From positions 1 through 64,000 of the forward strand of contig JAFGKU010000124.1 of assembly GCA_016928415.1 (NCBI GenBank): a DNA stretch of 64,000 bases, written 5' to 3'. The stretch is from Spirochaetales bacterium. GTDB taxonomy: Bacteria > Spirochaetota > Spirochaetia > SZUA-6 > JAFGRV01. Shown here piece by piece: positions 18,792-27,601 of the stretch (its first letter is position 1; every line of letters starts with the position of its first letter). The position numbers and the translations under genes are program-made. The notes under the pieces are model-generated. The model saw only the letters and a list, made by a program, of their open reading frames with translations, did no database searches and was not told where the DNA came from.

Positions 18792-20949
18792 TGGCAGCCT
18801 GCCTTTTGAACCGGCGGCGGGCTATTTTGCGGTAAAAGCCGAAAGCCTGCTTGACGTCCACTTTGCTCACGGGGTCCATGCCGTACACGATTTTCATCAA
18901 CCGGTCGGTGAAATTATCGATCCTGTCGCCGAATTTCCCCAGCCGTGTCTGAAGCTCGGAAGACCATTCAAGCCATCCGATGGATTGCGGACGGGGGAGC
19001 CTGTTCCGTTTTGCCTGTGCCTTGACCGTTTTTTTGAGTAAAAAGAAATACGTTTTCCTGCTTTTTGAAAAAATGTAACGGAGTACGTAGAAATACCTGA
19101 TCAGGAACAGGCAGAGAAGCACGGGCGCCAGCCCGAAAGCGAGGTATACCGGGTTAAAATCGATCAAAAACTGCCTGGGCGGTTCACCCTCGCTCAACAC
19201 GACATCCGATCCGAAAATGCCTTTCAACTGTCTTTTTGTTTCATTATTCAGAACAATGCCGCTCTTGAATAAAAGACCGTTTTTAACCGCCGTATAGTAT
19301 TCGGGATTGCACGCGGCCGTAGGCTCTTCCGTCTGCCATCCCGCTCCCTCGTAATACACCTCGGCCCACGCATGTGTGTTGAGGCCCGTAAGGACCCTCT
19401 TGAAACCGCCAAACGTGGTGTTGGCGCCTACCTCCGGCTGGGGGATGAAGGCGAGGAAACCGGTCACGTACCTTGTGGGAACGCCGTTTAACCGCGCCAG
19501 CATGACAAAGACCGTGGCAAAATGCACCGAATACCCGCTTTTGGTTTTTGTCAGGAATATGTCTACGAAATTTTCATTCTTCTTAATTTCGGGCGTCTCC
19601 AGGTCATACGTGAATTCCCTTGCCAGGTCCAGTTTTATCTGCTCCACGACCTGTTTCCTCGAGGACAATCCCTTGTATTTTTCGGCCATTTCCTTGAGCG
19701 TCGGTGAAATGAACATGGGATACTGCAGGAATTTGGCCTGCTCATTCCTTTTAAGCCGGTAAAGCGTATCCGAACGCTCCAGGAACAATTCATCACCGGA
19801 ATAAAGCGGTGTATTCGTGTCGAGGAAGAATCCCGTCTGTAAATCACCGAAGTAGACATTCGGCGACGCCGTCCTGAAACGTATGACCTGCGTATCAATG
19901 GTAAAGGGTATCTGGGAATAATATTCCAGCAGCAGTTTTATCCCTATTTCACCGGCCTGTTTGCCCAATGGCTCGCTCCTGAAGCTCTCCGGGGTAAAAG
20001 ACTTTATTGTTTCTTCCTCAAGCACCGCCCCTTCCCCGGCCGGTTCCGTCGTTTTAATATCCCCTGTAATTTTCCAGGTGAAATTTTCAAACAGATCGTA
20101 TGCCCTGGTTTTCAGGTACGCAACGGGTTCGCCAAGGTTGCCCGTAACCTCAAAAATGGGAACGGAAGATAAAAGCGGCGCACCCCCCATTTTTTCCCTG
20201 TTACTCTCATCCTCGAACGAAAATCCGAACTCGGGCATCTCGTACGCAAGGGGGAGTTGTGGGAAAAGCGTTGTAACCATGTACCTTAAGTCCTTCGAGA
20301 GCTTGTCCACGAATTCGACTTTATAAATTTTCACGTTAGATATGATGGGGATGCTGACCAGCACGGAAAAAATTAGTAGTATTATATAGAACCTGAGAGA
20401 GGCGAACCTGAATCTCCTGTTCAGAAAATGAAAGGCGACATAGACCAGGCAGGCCAGCAGGGCCACTCCCGCCGCTATGTAAGCGATATAATTCTGTACC
20501 ATCATGGAAAAAAGCGCGGTGAGCACCAGCGCCATGGCGAGAATCGGCCAGAGAAACCCTCTTTCAAGGATCATGCCTGAAAACGACGAGGAGAAAAAAG
20601 CCATGAAAATGATGACTATGTTGACCAGACGGCCCGGACTCAACCCGTTCATCCTTATGGAACGGAACAACAGCCTGTAGGCATTGGCCGGCGTGATAAG
20701 GATGCCGACAACCAGGACGACAACAAAGACGAGCGAATAAACCACGGATATCAAGGTCAGCGCCCGCCTGAACGGCTTGGTCTGGGCAAAATGACGCAAC
20801 ACCAGAATCGTCGTCTTGGCGGCAACAACCAGGATCATCGTTACCAATGAGAGATTGGAATCGAACAGCAGAATGGCAACCACGGGAAAAATTATCGAAA
20901 AAACATAACTGCCTATAACTTTTAATGTCAATCGCAATCTATCATTCAT
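18772..20949 (-). CDS. TgpA-like membrane protein with degenerate transglutaminase-like domain
   Basis: About 725 residues: six or so N-terminal membrane helices, an extracytoplasmic transglutaminase-like domain (about 415-570), a further helix (PVYLAFGLAPVLLCLFLIRYF) and a basic cytoplasmic tail. The usual catalytic Cys of GYCVHFA is Ser here (GYSVHFA, about residue 474); the His of THAWAEVYY is kept; the Asp of the usual DPTP is Glu (TEEPTA). The enzyme may be inactive or altered. The start ATG at 20949 overlaps the DUF58 stop by eight bases; the track's 20973 start lies deeper inside DUF58. It is the third member of the MoxR-DUF58-transglutaminase cassette. Confidence 0.88.
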   Translation of the reverse strand: MNDRLRLTLKVIGSYVFSIIFPVVAILLFDSNLSLVTMILVVAAKTTILVLRHFAQTKPFRRALTLISVVYSLVFVVVLVVGILITPANAYRLLFRSIRMNGLSPGRLVNIVIIFMAFFSSSFSGMILERGFLWPILAMALVLTALFSMMVQNYIAYIAAGVALLACLVYVAFHFLNRRFRFASLRFYIILLIFSVLVSIPIISNVKIYKVEFVDKLSKDLRYMVTTLFPQLPLAYEMPEFGFSFEDESNREKMGGAPLLSSVPIFEVTGNLGEPVAYLKTRAYDLFENFTWKITGDIKTTEPAGEGAVLEEETIKSFTPESFRSEPLGKQAGEIGIKLLLEYYSQIPFTIDTQVIRFRTASPNVYFGDLQTGFFLDTNTPLYSGDELFLERSDTLYRLKRNEQAKFLQYPMFISPTLKEMAEKYKGLSSRKQVVEQIKLDLAREFTYDLETPEIKKNENFVDIFLTKTKSGYSVHFATVFVMLARLNGVPTRYVTGFLAFIPQPEVGANTTFGGFKRVLTGLNTHAWAEVYYEGAGWQTEEPTAACNPEYYTAVKNGLLFKSGIVLNNETKRQLKGIFGSDVVLSEGEPPRQFLIDFNPVYLAFGLAPVLLCLFLIRYFYVLRYIFSKSRKTYFFLLKKTVKAQAKRNRLPRPQSIGWLEWSSELQTRLGKFGDRIDNFTDRLMKIVYGMDPVSKVDVKQAFGFYRKIARRRFKRQAAIGRKGN

Positions 20950-22171
20950 GGAATTCTCTCTCAAGGTCTTCAATGATTGTCTTGGAGCTGTTTACCGGGA
21001 TGATCGTGGCTCCCTGGTTTCTCAGGCTGTAGAAGAAATCCTCGTTCCTCTGGCGCTGCTCCGAAGTGAAACCGGACTGGTTGAATATTACGGTATAACT
21101 TAAATCCGTGTTAATAGAGGCCTGTATCAGGTTGAACAATTCCAGGTCCAGGATATGCGTCACGAAAAACACGGCATGGGCCTCCATCTGTTTTCTCTTT
21201 TCATCCGAGCTGTATACCTGCGTTATGGAAAAAGTGTCCTGGAACATGAGGGAACTCGTTGAATTGTAAAATGTATTGAAATCGGATGCTTCCTTGCCTT
21301 CAAAGGAGTACATCTCCCTTCCCCCTGTCCTGACAACCGTTTTTATATCATGGTCCAGGAAAAACTTGGTCATGGCCACGAGTATTTCAACGGATGTATC
21401 CTCGATTTCCAGTTCCTCAACGTTTTTCTCAACCGGTTTTCTCAGATCGAAATAAAGGCACACGGCAGGCTGGGGCGTCGTGTCAAATTCCTTTAAAACC
21501 GGCCTGCCCATGATGGCGAATTTTTTCCAGTAAATATGCTTGATAGTTTCTCCGGGCCTGTACTCCTTCAATTGATCGAACATGGAATAATCGGGATTAC
21601 CGCCGTACGGAAGGCCTTTTTCGCCTCCTTCGACATCTTCCAGTCCCGGGAAAAACCTCTGCAGGAGGAGAATCCTGGGATACACGTAAAAGGTCTTGTG
21701 CCATACCTTCAGCTTCAGTTGAAAAAAATGCAGCATGTCCCTCACTATTACCTGTTCCAGTCCCACATTGTATATTCCGCGGTAGGGGCATTGAATTTCA
21801 AACTCCTCGGTAAACTCGCCCTTTCGCTTTATGTAAACGGAATATTCGGGAAGGGTATAAGCCTGTTCCGGCGTGATGGCCATGAATTTTATATGAACAA
21901 ATGGAAACGGGAAACTCAGTTCATTGGCAAAGACGATTTTGTACTTGACGATTTCACCTTTCATCGGGTGCTCGGTTGAAAAATTCTGCGTGAATTTCAG
22001 GTTAAAATACGATGCCAGGAAGAGGGCTATCGAAAGAAGCGGGAAAAGGATGAGTACGATAAAAAGCGCTAAAATGATCGGATCAAAATATGCCCCCCCC
22101 AGAAAAGCTATGAAAGCACAGAACAGGTAAATTCCGATTGCCTGGACCCGAATGGGAAATTGATCCTTCAT
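20942..22171 (-). CDS. DUF58 domain protein
   Basis: 409 residues. Two N-terminal membrane helices (about 10-50) are followed by a cytoplasmic region with the DUF58 core YRPGETIKHIYWKKFAIMGRP (about 205-225), then a vWA-like fold. DUF58 proteins occur with MoxR ATPases and are thought to take part in membrane-linked complex assembly or metal/chaperone functions. The ATG overlaps the moxR stop as ATGA, and its own stop overlaps the next gene, so the three are translationally coupled. Confidence 0.92.
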   Translation of the reverse strand: MKDQFPIRVQAIGIYLFCAFIAFLGGAYFDPIILALFIVLILFPLLSIALFLASYFNLKFTQNFSTEHPMKGEIVKYKIVFANELSFPFPFVHIKFMAITPEQAYTLPEYSVYIKRKGEFTEEFEIQCPYRGIYNVGLEQVIVRDMLHFFQLKLKVWHKTFYVYPRILLLQRFFPGLEDVEGGEKGLPYGGNPDYSMFDQLKEYRPGETIKHIYWKKFAIMGRPVLKEFDTTPQPAVCLYFDLRKPVEKNVEELEIEDTSVEILVAMTKFFLDHDIKTVVRTGGREMYSFEGKEASDFNTFYNSTSSLMFQDTFSITQVYSSDEKRKQMEAHAVFFVTHILDLELFNLIQASINTDLSYTVIFNQSGFTSEQRQRNEDFFYSLRNQGATIIPVNSSKTIIEDLEREFHE

Positions 22172-23154
22172 TTTGCCTTGTCACCAACCCCGGAAGGAAT
22201 CGGAACACTCTGTTTGATCTTCGTAATGATCTGGTCCGGTGTCTTGTTCTCGATTTTCGCTTCTGCGGAGAGGACAAGCCTGTGTGCAAGGACGGGCTGG
22301 GCTACCTTCATGACATCCTCGGGTATGACGTAGTTCCGCTTTTTAAGCAGGGCTTCCGCCTGTGCGGCAAGAAGGAGGTGCTGGCAGGAACGGGGACTCA
22401 AGCCAAGCTTGATGCTCCGGTCCTGGCGCGAGGCGGAGGCAAGCTGCACGATGTAATGCTTGATGGAGTCTTCCACATGAATCTGCCTGACAATCTGCCT
22501 TATCTCGATGATGTCCTTGGGCTGGGCAACAGGTTCCAGTTCGAAAAGGGGATTTTTCGCTGCAAACCTGTCAAGCATCAGCACTTCATGCTCCTCATCC
22601 AGGTACCCGATTGAAAAAGAAACGCCGAAACGGTCAACCTGGGCCTCGGGGAGGAGGAAAGAACCGACAAAGGAAACGGGGTTCTGCGTGGCGATAACGA
22701 AGAACGGGTCCAGCAATGCATATGTTTTGCCGTCAACCGTCACATTGCCTTCCTGCATCGCTTCCAGCAAACTGGACTGGGTCCTGGGTGATGCCCTGTT
22801 CAATTCATCAGCAAGGATAAACTGGTGCATGATGGCCCCTTCCTTGAAGATGAATTCCCTTTTATCATTGCTCCAGACCGTCATGCCGACAATATCGCCG
22901 GGTAAAAGGTCGGGAGTAAACTGGATTCTGCCGAAATCCAGATTGACGCTCCGGGAGAGGCACCGGGCCAGGGTTGTTTTCCCGACACCGGGGATATCTT
23001 CGATAAGGACATGCAAACCCGAGATAAATCCTATCAAAAGGGTTCTTACCTGGAATTCCTTTCCCACAAATACCTTGGAAATGTTGGCGCTTATTCGTTC
23101 CACTACATAAGCTTTTTCCGTAACTAATTTTTCAGAAAGTTCTATATTATCCAT
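22168..23154 (-). CDS. MoxR-family AAA+ ATPase
   Basis: 328 residues with Walker A GVGKTT (about residue 57), Walker B FILADELNRA, sensor 1 region VIATQNP, and the MoxR-typical LPEAQVDRF and LGLSPRS. It is a cytoplasmic chaperone-like ATPase that probably remodels or activates partners encoded by the coupled DUF58 and transglutaminase-like genes. It is the first gene of the cassette; no strong promoter was recognised in the 57 bases before it, so read-through from the SpoIIAA-like gene is possible. Confidence 0.95.
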   Translation of the reverse strand: MDNIELSEKLVTEKAYVVERISANISKVFVGKEFQVRTLLIGFISGLHVLIEDIPGVGKTTLARCLSRSVNLDFGRIQFTPDLLPGDIVGMTVWSNDKREFIFKEGAIMHQFILADELNRASPRTQSSLLEAMQEGNVTVDGKTYALLDPFFVIATQNPVSFVGSFLLPEAQVDRFGVSFSIGYLDEEHEVLMLDRFAAKNPLFELEPVAQPKDIIEIRQIVRQIHVEDSIKHYIVQLASASRQDRSIKLGLSPRSCQHLLLAAQAEALLKKRNYVIPEDVMKVAQPVLAHRLVLSAEAKIENKTPDQIITKIKQSVPIPSGVGDKAK

Positions 23155-23211
23155 GATTAAAAGACTAAGATAACCGGATCAAATTTTCAAGTATTTTTTA
23201 ATCCCGTTCTT

Positions 23212-23571
23212 TTATTGCTTGATAAGCCATTCCTTGGCGGATTCCTTATCCTTTGCAAAAAAAACATCCTTGGAAATGGCTGAAGCGATTATCCTTTTTA
23301 CACCCGTGATCCCCACCATGGCTGTTACAGCGACAATATCCGCCTTTGTAAGGATCTCGACGGTTTTCTTACCCCTGTCGCTCGTTTTCTGCGTCATGTG
23401 TGAATTCAGGACATCAATAAGAAGTTTCAGCTTGCTTCCCTCACCCTGCTTCAACAGCTCCTTTTCCATGAGGTCCACCCCTTCAAGGTACTGGTTCTCA
23501 TCATAATTTGAAAAATCACAGAAAAGGATTTTTTGCCCTTTATATTCGATCCATTCAATCCTGTTTGCCAT
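23212..23571 (-). CDS. SpoIIAA/STAS-like single-domain protein
   Basis: 119 residues, soluble, with alternating strands and helices (WIEYKGQKILFCDFSNY, KLKLLIDVLNSHMT, IVAVTAMVGITGVKRIIA, VFFAKDKESAKEWL) matching the SpoIIAA-like family. These proteins resemble anti-anti-sigma STAS domains but often lack the phosphorylated Ser and have unknown partners. The ribosome site is GGAGG just before the ATG. It sits 57 bases upstream of moxR on the same strand. Confidence 0.7.
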   Translation of the reverse strand: MANRIEWIEYKGQKILFCDFSNYDENQYLEGVDLMEKELLKQGEGSKLKLLIDVLNSHMTQKTSDRGKKTVEILTKADIVAVTAMVGITGVKRIIASAISKDVFFAKDKESAKEWLIKQ

Positions 23572-23791
23572 AAAATTGCCTCCACTCCCTTACTTACAAA
23601 GCAAACCTCCTGAACAAAGGCCCATTGCGTTTGCATTCCCACGTCAGTCTTCCAACATAAAGAATAATACAATACCGGTTGAATTACCATAAAATTTTAA
23701 AGGCTGAAATAAAAAAACCCGCACCGCCATGCCGGTAAAATCATTATCCGGTTTCACGCGATACAGGTTTTTCGTTTTTGGAAAAACCGGT

Positions 23792-24285
23792 CTATTCCAT
23801 CAGTACCGGTAAATAATCTACAAGAAACACACCCACGTAGCTTTTCAAATCAACCGGCACATTGAATACAGGATAAGGCACAAGGTCCAAAAGGGTAAAG
23901 CTGTATCCTGCCAAGAAGATCCTGTTGGCACCCGGCAATGTTGACAGTTTGTATCGCCCGTAATTGATCCCGCCTATGGAAATACCCACAATACACGCCG
24001 CTTCCCCCTGCCAAAAGCAGTCTGCACCGGCCGGGCATCGGGAACAAGCTGTGCCGTGAAAATTGCATATAAGCCGTTTACACAGAATTCCTTTGGCAGG
24101 TTTAAAGGCTCGTAATTGGCCTTTGAACCGACAATACCCCAGAATCCTCCCTCCATATTGATGTACTGTACTTTTCCAATGTCCTGGATTAATTCCAGGC
24201 CAGGCATCAAGTCAGCATCCAGGGCTGCTAAATCATCGCCTTCCATCTCCGAACCTGCCGTTATCAGCCCGTTTTGACAGGACAT
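23792..24285 (-). pseudogene. frameshifted conserved hypothetical gene
   Basis: Two overlapping frames make one protein. The first (from 24285) contains GKVQYINMEGGFWGIVGSKANYEPLNLP, a motif I recall from small conserved proteins ending in a beta barrel; it runs into stop at about 23974. At the run TTTT (plus-strand AAAA, 24013-24016) a shift of one base gives continuation FWQGEAACIVGISIGGINYGRYKL down to 23792. The 5' end lacks the signal peptide or lipobox such proteins usually have; upstream is not translatable as one. This is either a true pseudogene or a homopolymer error; the weak 5' end favours decay. The 220 bases between 23572 and 23791 hold only a short GGTTTTTC/GAAAAACC hairpin. 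Confidence 0.65.
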
Positions 24286-24331
24286 AATACCGCATATTGA
24301 CTTATAAGAGTCTTCCCGTTACACTTTGCCG

Positions 24332-27223
24332 ATGGAACCAAATGAACTGAATCATAACGAATCGGACCAAAACGAGCAGCCCACAAAACCGATGCGAAAA
24401 GGGACTAAATGGCTTCTCCGCGCCGGACTTGCCATTGGCATACCTGTCCTATTTTTATTGTTGCTTGAAATCATTCTAAACGCGGCCGGCATCGGGTATC
24501 CCACGGACTTTTTCATGAAATCGCAAATCAATGGTAAAGAGTATTTTATTGAAAACCAGAAGTATACATACCGGTTTTTTCCCAAAATACTGGCCAGGCC
24601 GTGCATAATCCAGGCCCTGCCCGTTAAAAAAGAAGTGAATGCCTTCAGGATTTTCGTAATGGGGGAATCCGCCGCAAGAGGCGAGCCCAATCCTTCCTTC
24701 AGTTTCACCCGGATCCTGATGGCGCTGTTAGAACCACGATATCCTGAAATCAAATTCGAGATAAGCAACACGGCCATAGCCGCCGTGAACTCGCATGCTT
24801 TATTCCCCATAGCGGAAAACTGCACCTCCCTGTCGCCGGACCTCTATATAATCTACGCCGGCAACAATGAAGTGATCGGCCCTTACGGGCCCAGTACCGT
24901 CTTTACCGCCTTCAGCCAGAACCTTTCCCTTATCCGGTTCGGTCTCAGCCTGAAGTCACTGAGGACCGGTCAGATAATCCAGGACATCATTGCCGGTTTT
25001 TCGGGCCAGGGCGCCGTTCCTGAAGGCTGGGCAGGCCTCAAGATGTTCATGGAACACAAAATTAGAAAAACCGATCCGCGTATGCAGGGCGTGTACGACA
25101 TGTTTTATGAAAACATCAGGGGTATGACGGAAGCGGGTATCCGGGCGCAGGCTCCGGTCATCCTCTGCACGGTCACAAGCAACTTGAAAGACTGCGCCCC
25201 TTTTGCCTCGCTTCACAGGGAGGACCTGGCCGATTCGGATAAAACGAAATGGGAAGAATATTATGACGCGGGTATATCCTGCCAGCAAAACTCGGAATGG
25301 GAAAAGGCTCTGGCCGATTACCGTAAGGCCGAGGCCGTAGACCAGACCTATGCCGAACTTCTTTACCGTATGGGTGAATGCCTTTACAACCTCGAAAATT
25401 ACACGGAAGCCCTTGCGTATTATAAAAAATCGATGGAAATGGACACCCTGCGTTTCCGTGCCGATGAAGCGATTAATACGGCCGTAAGAAAAATAGCCGG
25501 ACAATACAAGTCAGAGGGAGTCTATTTAAGCGATATTGAAAACCTGTTCTTCGAATCGAGTCCCCACAACATTCCGGGGCAGTCCCTGTTTTTCGAACAT
25601 GTGCATATGAATTTTTCAGGCAACTACCTGATTGCCCGTTCACTCCTTGATTCGGTGGACGCCGTTCTTGCCCAAAAGGGTATTGCCCGCGCATCCGGCG
25701 CTGTTTTGACCGAAGAGGAATGCAGACAGCGGCTTGTACTGACAGGCTGGGAATTATACGGCATGTACAATAACATGCTCTCAATGATCAGGACGGCGCC
25801 GTTCACCAATCAACTCAACAATGCCGGGGTTGTCCGGTATTACGAAGATAAAATTAAGGAACTGGAAGAAGCCATACAATACGATAAATTACAGGAAGCC
25901 TCCGAATTGTATAAAAAAGAAATCAGTGAACACGGGGACGATTGCATGCTCAGGAAGAATTACGGGCTTCTCTTTTCCGACGCACTGGGCGATTCACAAA
26001 ACGCGCAAATCCAGTTCAACGAGGTTTTATACAGGCACCCCCATGACTATATTGCAAGGATCAATCTCGGGACCGCCTATTCGCGGATGGCCAAGAACAC
26101 GGAAGCCGTATCGGAATACAGGGAAGCACTGAAATACGACAGTGAAAACCCCGTCATTTACACGAATATAGGCGTGGCATACCATCAATTGGGGAAACAG
26201 GAGGAAGCGCTGGCCGCTTATGATAAAGCCCTGAGTCTTTCTCCCGATTCACCCGAGACCCAGCTCCGGGCGGCGGAAGTGCTTTTATCCATAAATAAAA
26301 TGAAAGAAGCCGTATTGCGTGCGGACGAGGCGATAAAACTGAGGCCCAATTCGGTTGATATGATCATCCAGGCCGGTTCGGTCATGAGCAAGCAGAAATA
26401 TTACGACAAGGCGTTTGAGTATTATAACAAGGCGCTTCAAATGGACAAGAATTCCGTAGAAGCTCACAGGCAGATAGGGGTTACCTACTTTAATACGCAG
26501 GATTACGACCGGGCCCTTTTTCATTTTTCGGAAATCCTGACCATAGCGCCGGAAATGACTCAGGTACGGAAATACATCGCCCAGATTTACGAAAACCAGG
26601 GGAACCTGGAGAAAGCGGCGGAATTCCTGTCCTCCGCAATCGCCATAGACCCGGAGGATATGCAGGCCCTGAGCAAGCTGGCAAAATTCAACCTGACCTT
26701 GAAAAAACCGGAAGATACAATCAAGGTCATCCATGACTGCCTGAAAAAGGGAGCTCATGAAAATTCAATACTTTACCTTTCACTGGGCGAAGCATACCTG
26801 GCAGTATCAAAATTAAAGGCTGCCACGGAATCGTTCGATAAGGCTATTTCTTTTCAGGATAACAATCTGAACCTCTATAACCAAATTGGACTTATCCTTG
26901 CCAGGGGAGGCCGGGTCGAGGCATCACTCAATTACTTTGAGCGGGCCCTGGCACTCGATCCGGATTTTTTCGAGGCTCGAAATAATGTTGCTTTCGCCTA
27001 TTACAAATTAGACCGTCCCAGGGAGGCCATCAAACATTACCTTTTTGTCATAAAAGCCAGGCCGAATATGACGGAAGTGCATCTCGTCCTGGGCAACCTG
27101 TTCTTAAAGATTAAAGACGGTGAAAATGCGGCGGTCCATTTCAGGGAATACCTCAAGGTGCGGCCTAACGACGGGAAGGGAATCCAGGGACTGAAAGATG
27201 CCTTGACCCTGATGAACAAATAG
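24332..27223 (+). CDS. membrane-anchored SGNH hydrolase-like protein with TPR insertion and TPR tail
   Basis: About 963 residues. One N-terminal membrane anchor (GLAIGIPVLFLLLLEIILN), then an SGNH domain with block I FVMGESAARGEPNP, block III YAGNNEVIGPYGP and the catalytic His in FFEHVHMNFSGNYLIA. About 80 residues of TPR are inserted between blocks III and V. From about residue 480 onward there are at least ten TPRs. An esterase or acyl-handling role in the envelope is suggested by the family; the TPRs would dock partners. It is convergent with the pel locus and may serve it, which is inference. ATG 24332 is preferred over the TTG at 24326. Confidence 0.8.
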   Translation: MEPNELNHNESDQNEQPTKPMRKGTKWLLRAGLAIGIPVLFLLLLEIILNAAGIGYPTDFFMKSQINGKEYFIENQKYTYRFFPKILARPCIIQALPVKKEVNAFRIFVMGESAARGEPNPSFSFTRILMALLEPRYPEIKFEISNTAIAAVNSHALFPIAENCTSLSPDLYIIYAGNNEVIGPYGPSTVFTAFSQNLSLIRFGLSLKSLRTGQIIQDIIAGFSGQGAVPEGWAGLKMFMEHKIRKTDPRMQGVYDMFYENIRGMTEAGIRAQAPVILCTVTSNLKDCAPFASLHREDLADSDKTKWEEYYDAGISCQQNSEWEKALADYRKAEAVDQTYAELLYRMGECLYNLENYTEALAYYKKSMEMDTLRFRADEAINTAVRKIAGQYKSEGVYLSDIENLFFESSPHNIPGQSLFFEHVHMNFSGNYLIARSLLDSVDAVLAQKGIARASGAVLTEEECRQRLVLTGWELYGMYNNMLSMIRTAPFTNQLNNAGVVRYYEDKIKELEEAIQYDKLQEASELYKKEISEHGDDCMLRKNYGLLFSDALGDSQNAQIQFNEVLYRHPHDYIARINLGTAYSRMAKNTEAVSEYREALKYDSENPVIYTNIGVAYHQLGKQEEALAAYDKALSLSPDSPETQLRAAEVLLSINKMKEAVLRADEAIKLRPNSVDMIIQAGSVMSKQKYYDKAFEYYNKALQMDKNSVEAHRQIGVTYFNTQDYDRALFHFSEILTIAPEMTQVRKYIAQIYENQGNLEKAAEFLSSAIAIDPEDMQALSKLAKFNLTLKKPEDTIKVIHDCLKKGAHENSILYLSLGEAYLAVSKLKAATESFDKAISFQDNNLNLYNQIGLILARGGRVEASLNYFERALALDPDFFEARNNVAFAYYKLDRPREAIKHYLFVIKARPNMTEVHLVLGNLFLKIKDGENAAVHFREYLKVRPNDGKGIQGLKDALTLMNK

Positions 27224-27240
27224 GGAGAACCGGGCCCTTT

Positions 27241-27522
27241 TTACCCTGCGTGGATAACGAGATGTTTGAAACCAATGGAAAGAAGCTTCTCAGCAGCTCT
27301 TTCTATCAAACCCTTGTTTGCTTTTTTTGAATGGAGAACGATAAGATCCTGTTTATCAAGTTTTCGGGGAATAATGTTCTCAATTGAATCAAGCCGTACA
27401 AGCATGGCCTTCGGAGTATAAGTAAAATTCTCCTCCTTCTCCGGGATTATGTTGAGGAGTCTGAAATTCTTTCTTGATTGTATCAATTTTTCGAATTCCC
27501 TGCAGGTAATTTCATTATACAT
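27241..27522 (-). CDS. rhodanese-like domain protein lacking the catalytic cysteine
   Basis: 93 residues from the ATG at 27522, which follows AGGAGG by eight bases; the track's longer start is unsupported. The fold pattern ITCREFEKLI, FRLLNIIPEKE, AMLVRLDSIENIIPRKLDK, LIVLHSKKANKGLIERAAEKLLSIGFKHLVIHAG is that of a rhodanese, but the active-site position after the central strand is Ser (LHSKKA) rather than Cys. Sulfur transfer is therefore unlikely and a binding or regulatory role is possible. It lies 80 bases downstream of pelG on the same strand and could be the last gene of that operon. Confidence 0.7.
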   Translation of the reverse strand: MYNEITCREFEKLIQSRKNFRLLNIIPEKEENFTYTPKAMLVRLDSIENIIPRKLDKQDLIVLHSKKANKGLIERAAEKLLSIGFKHLVIHAG

Positions 27523-27601
27523 TTCAAAAACCTCCTGAATTATATCGACTCGCAATACAAATATAAAACGACTTTGGGCAGGGAATGGTTACACAACAAA
27601 T

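Noticed and set aside
22508-23110. 200-residue plus-strand ORF opposite moxR
   Set aside because: Antisense shadow of a well-supported AAA+ gene with no ribosome site.
23990-24020. Programmed -1 frameshift at TTTT
   Set aside because: The gene also lacks a proper 5' end and there is no stem-loop evident downstream; decay or a homopolymer error is simpler.
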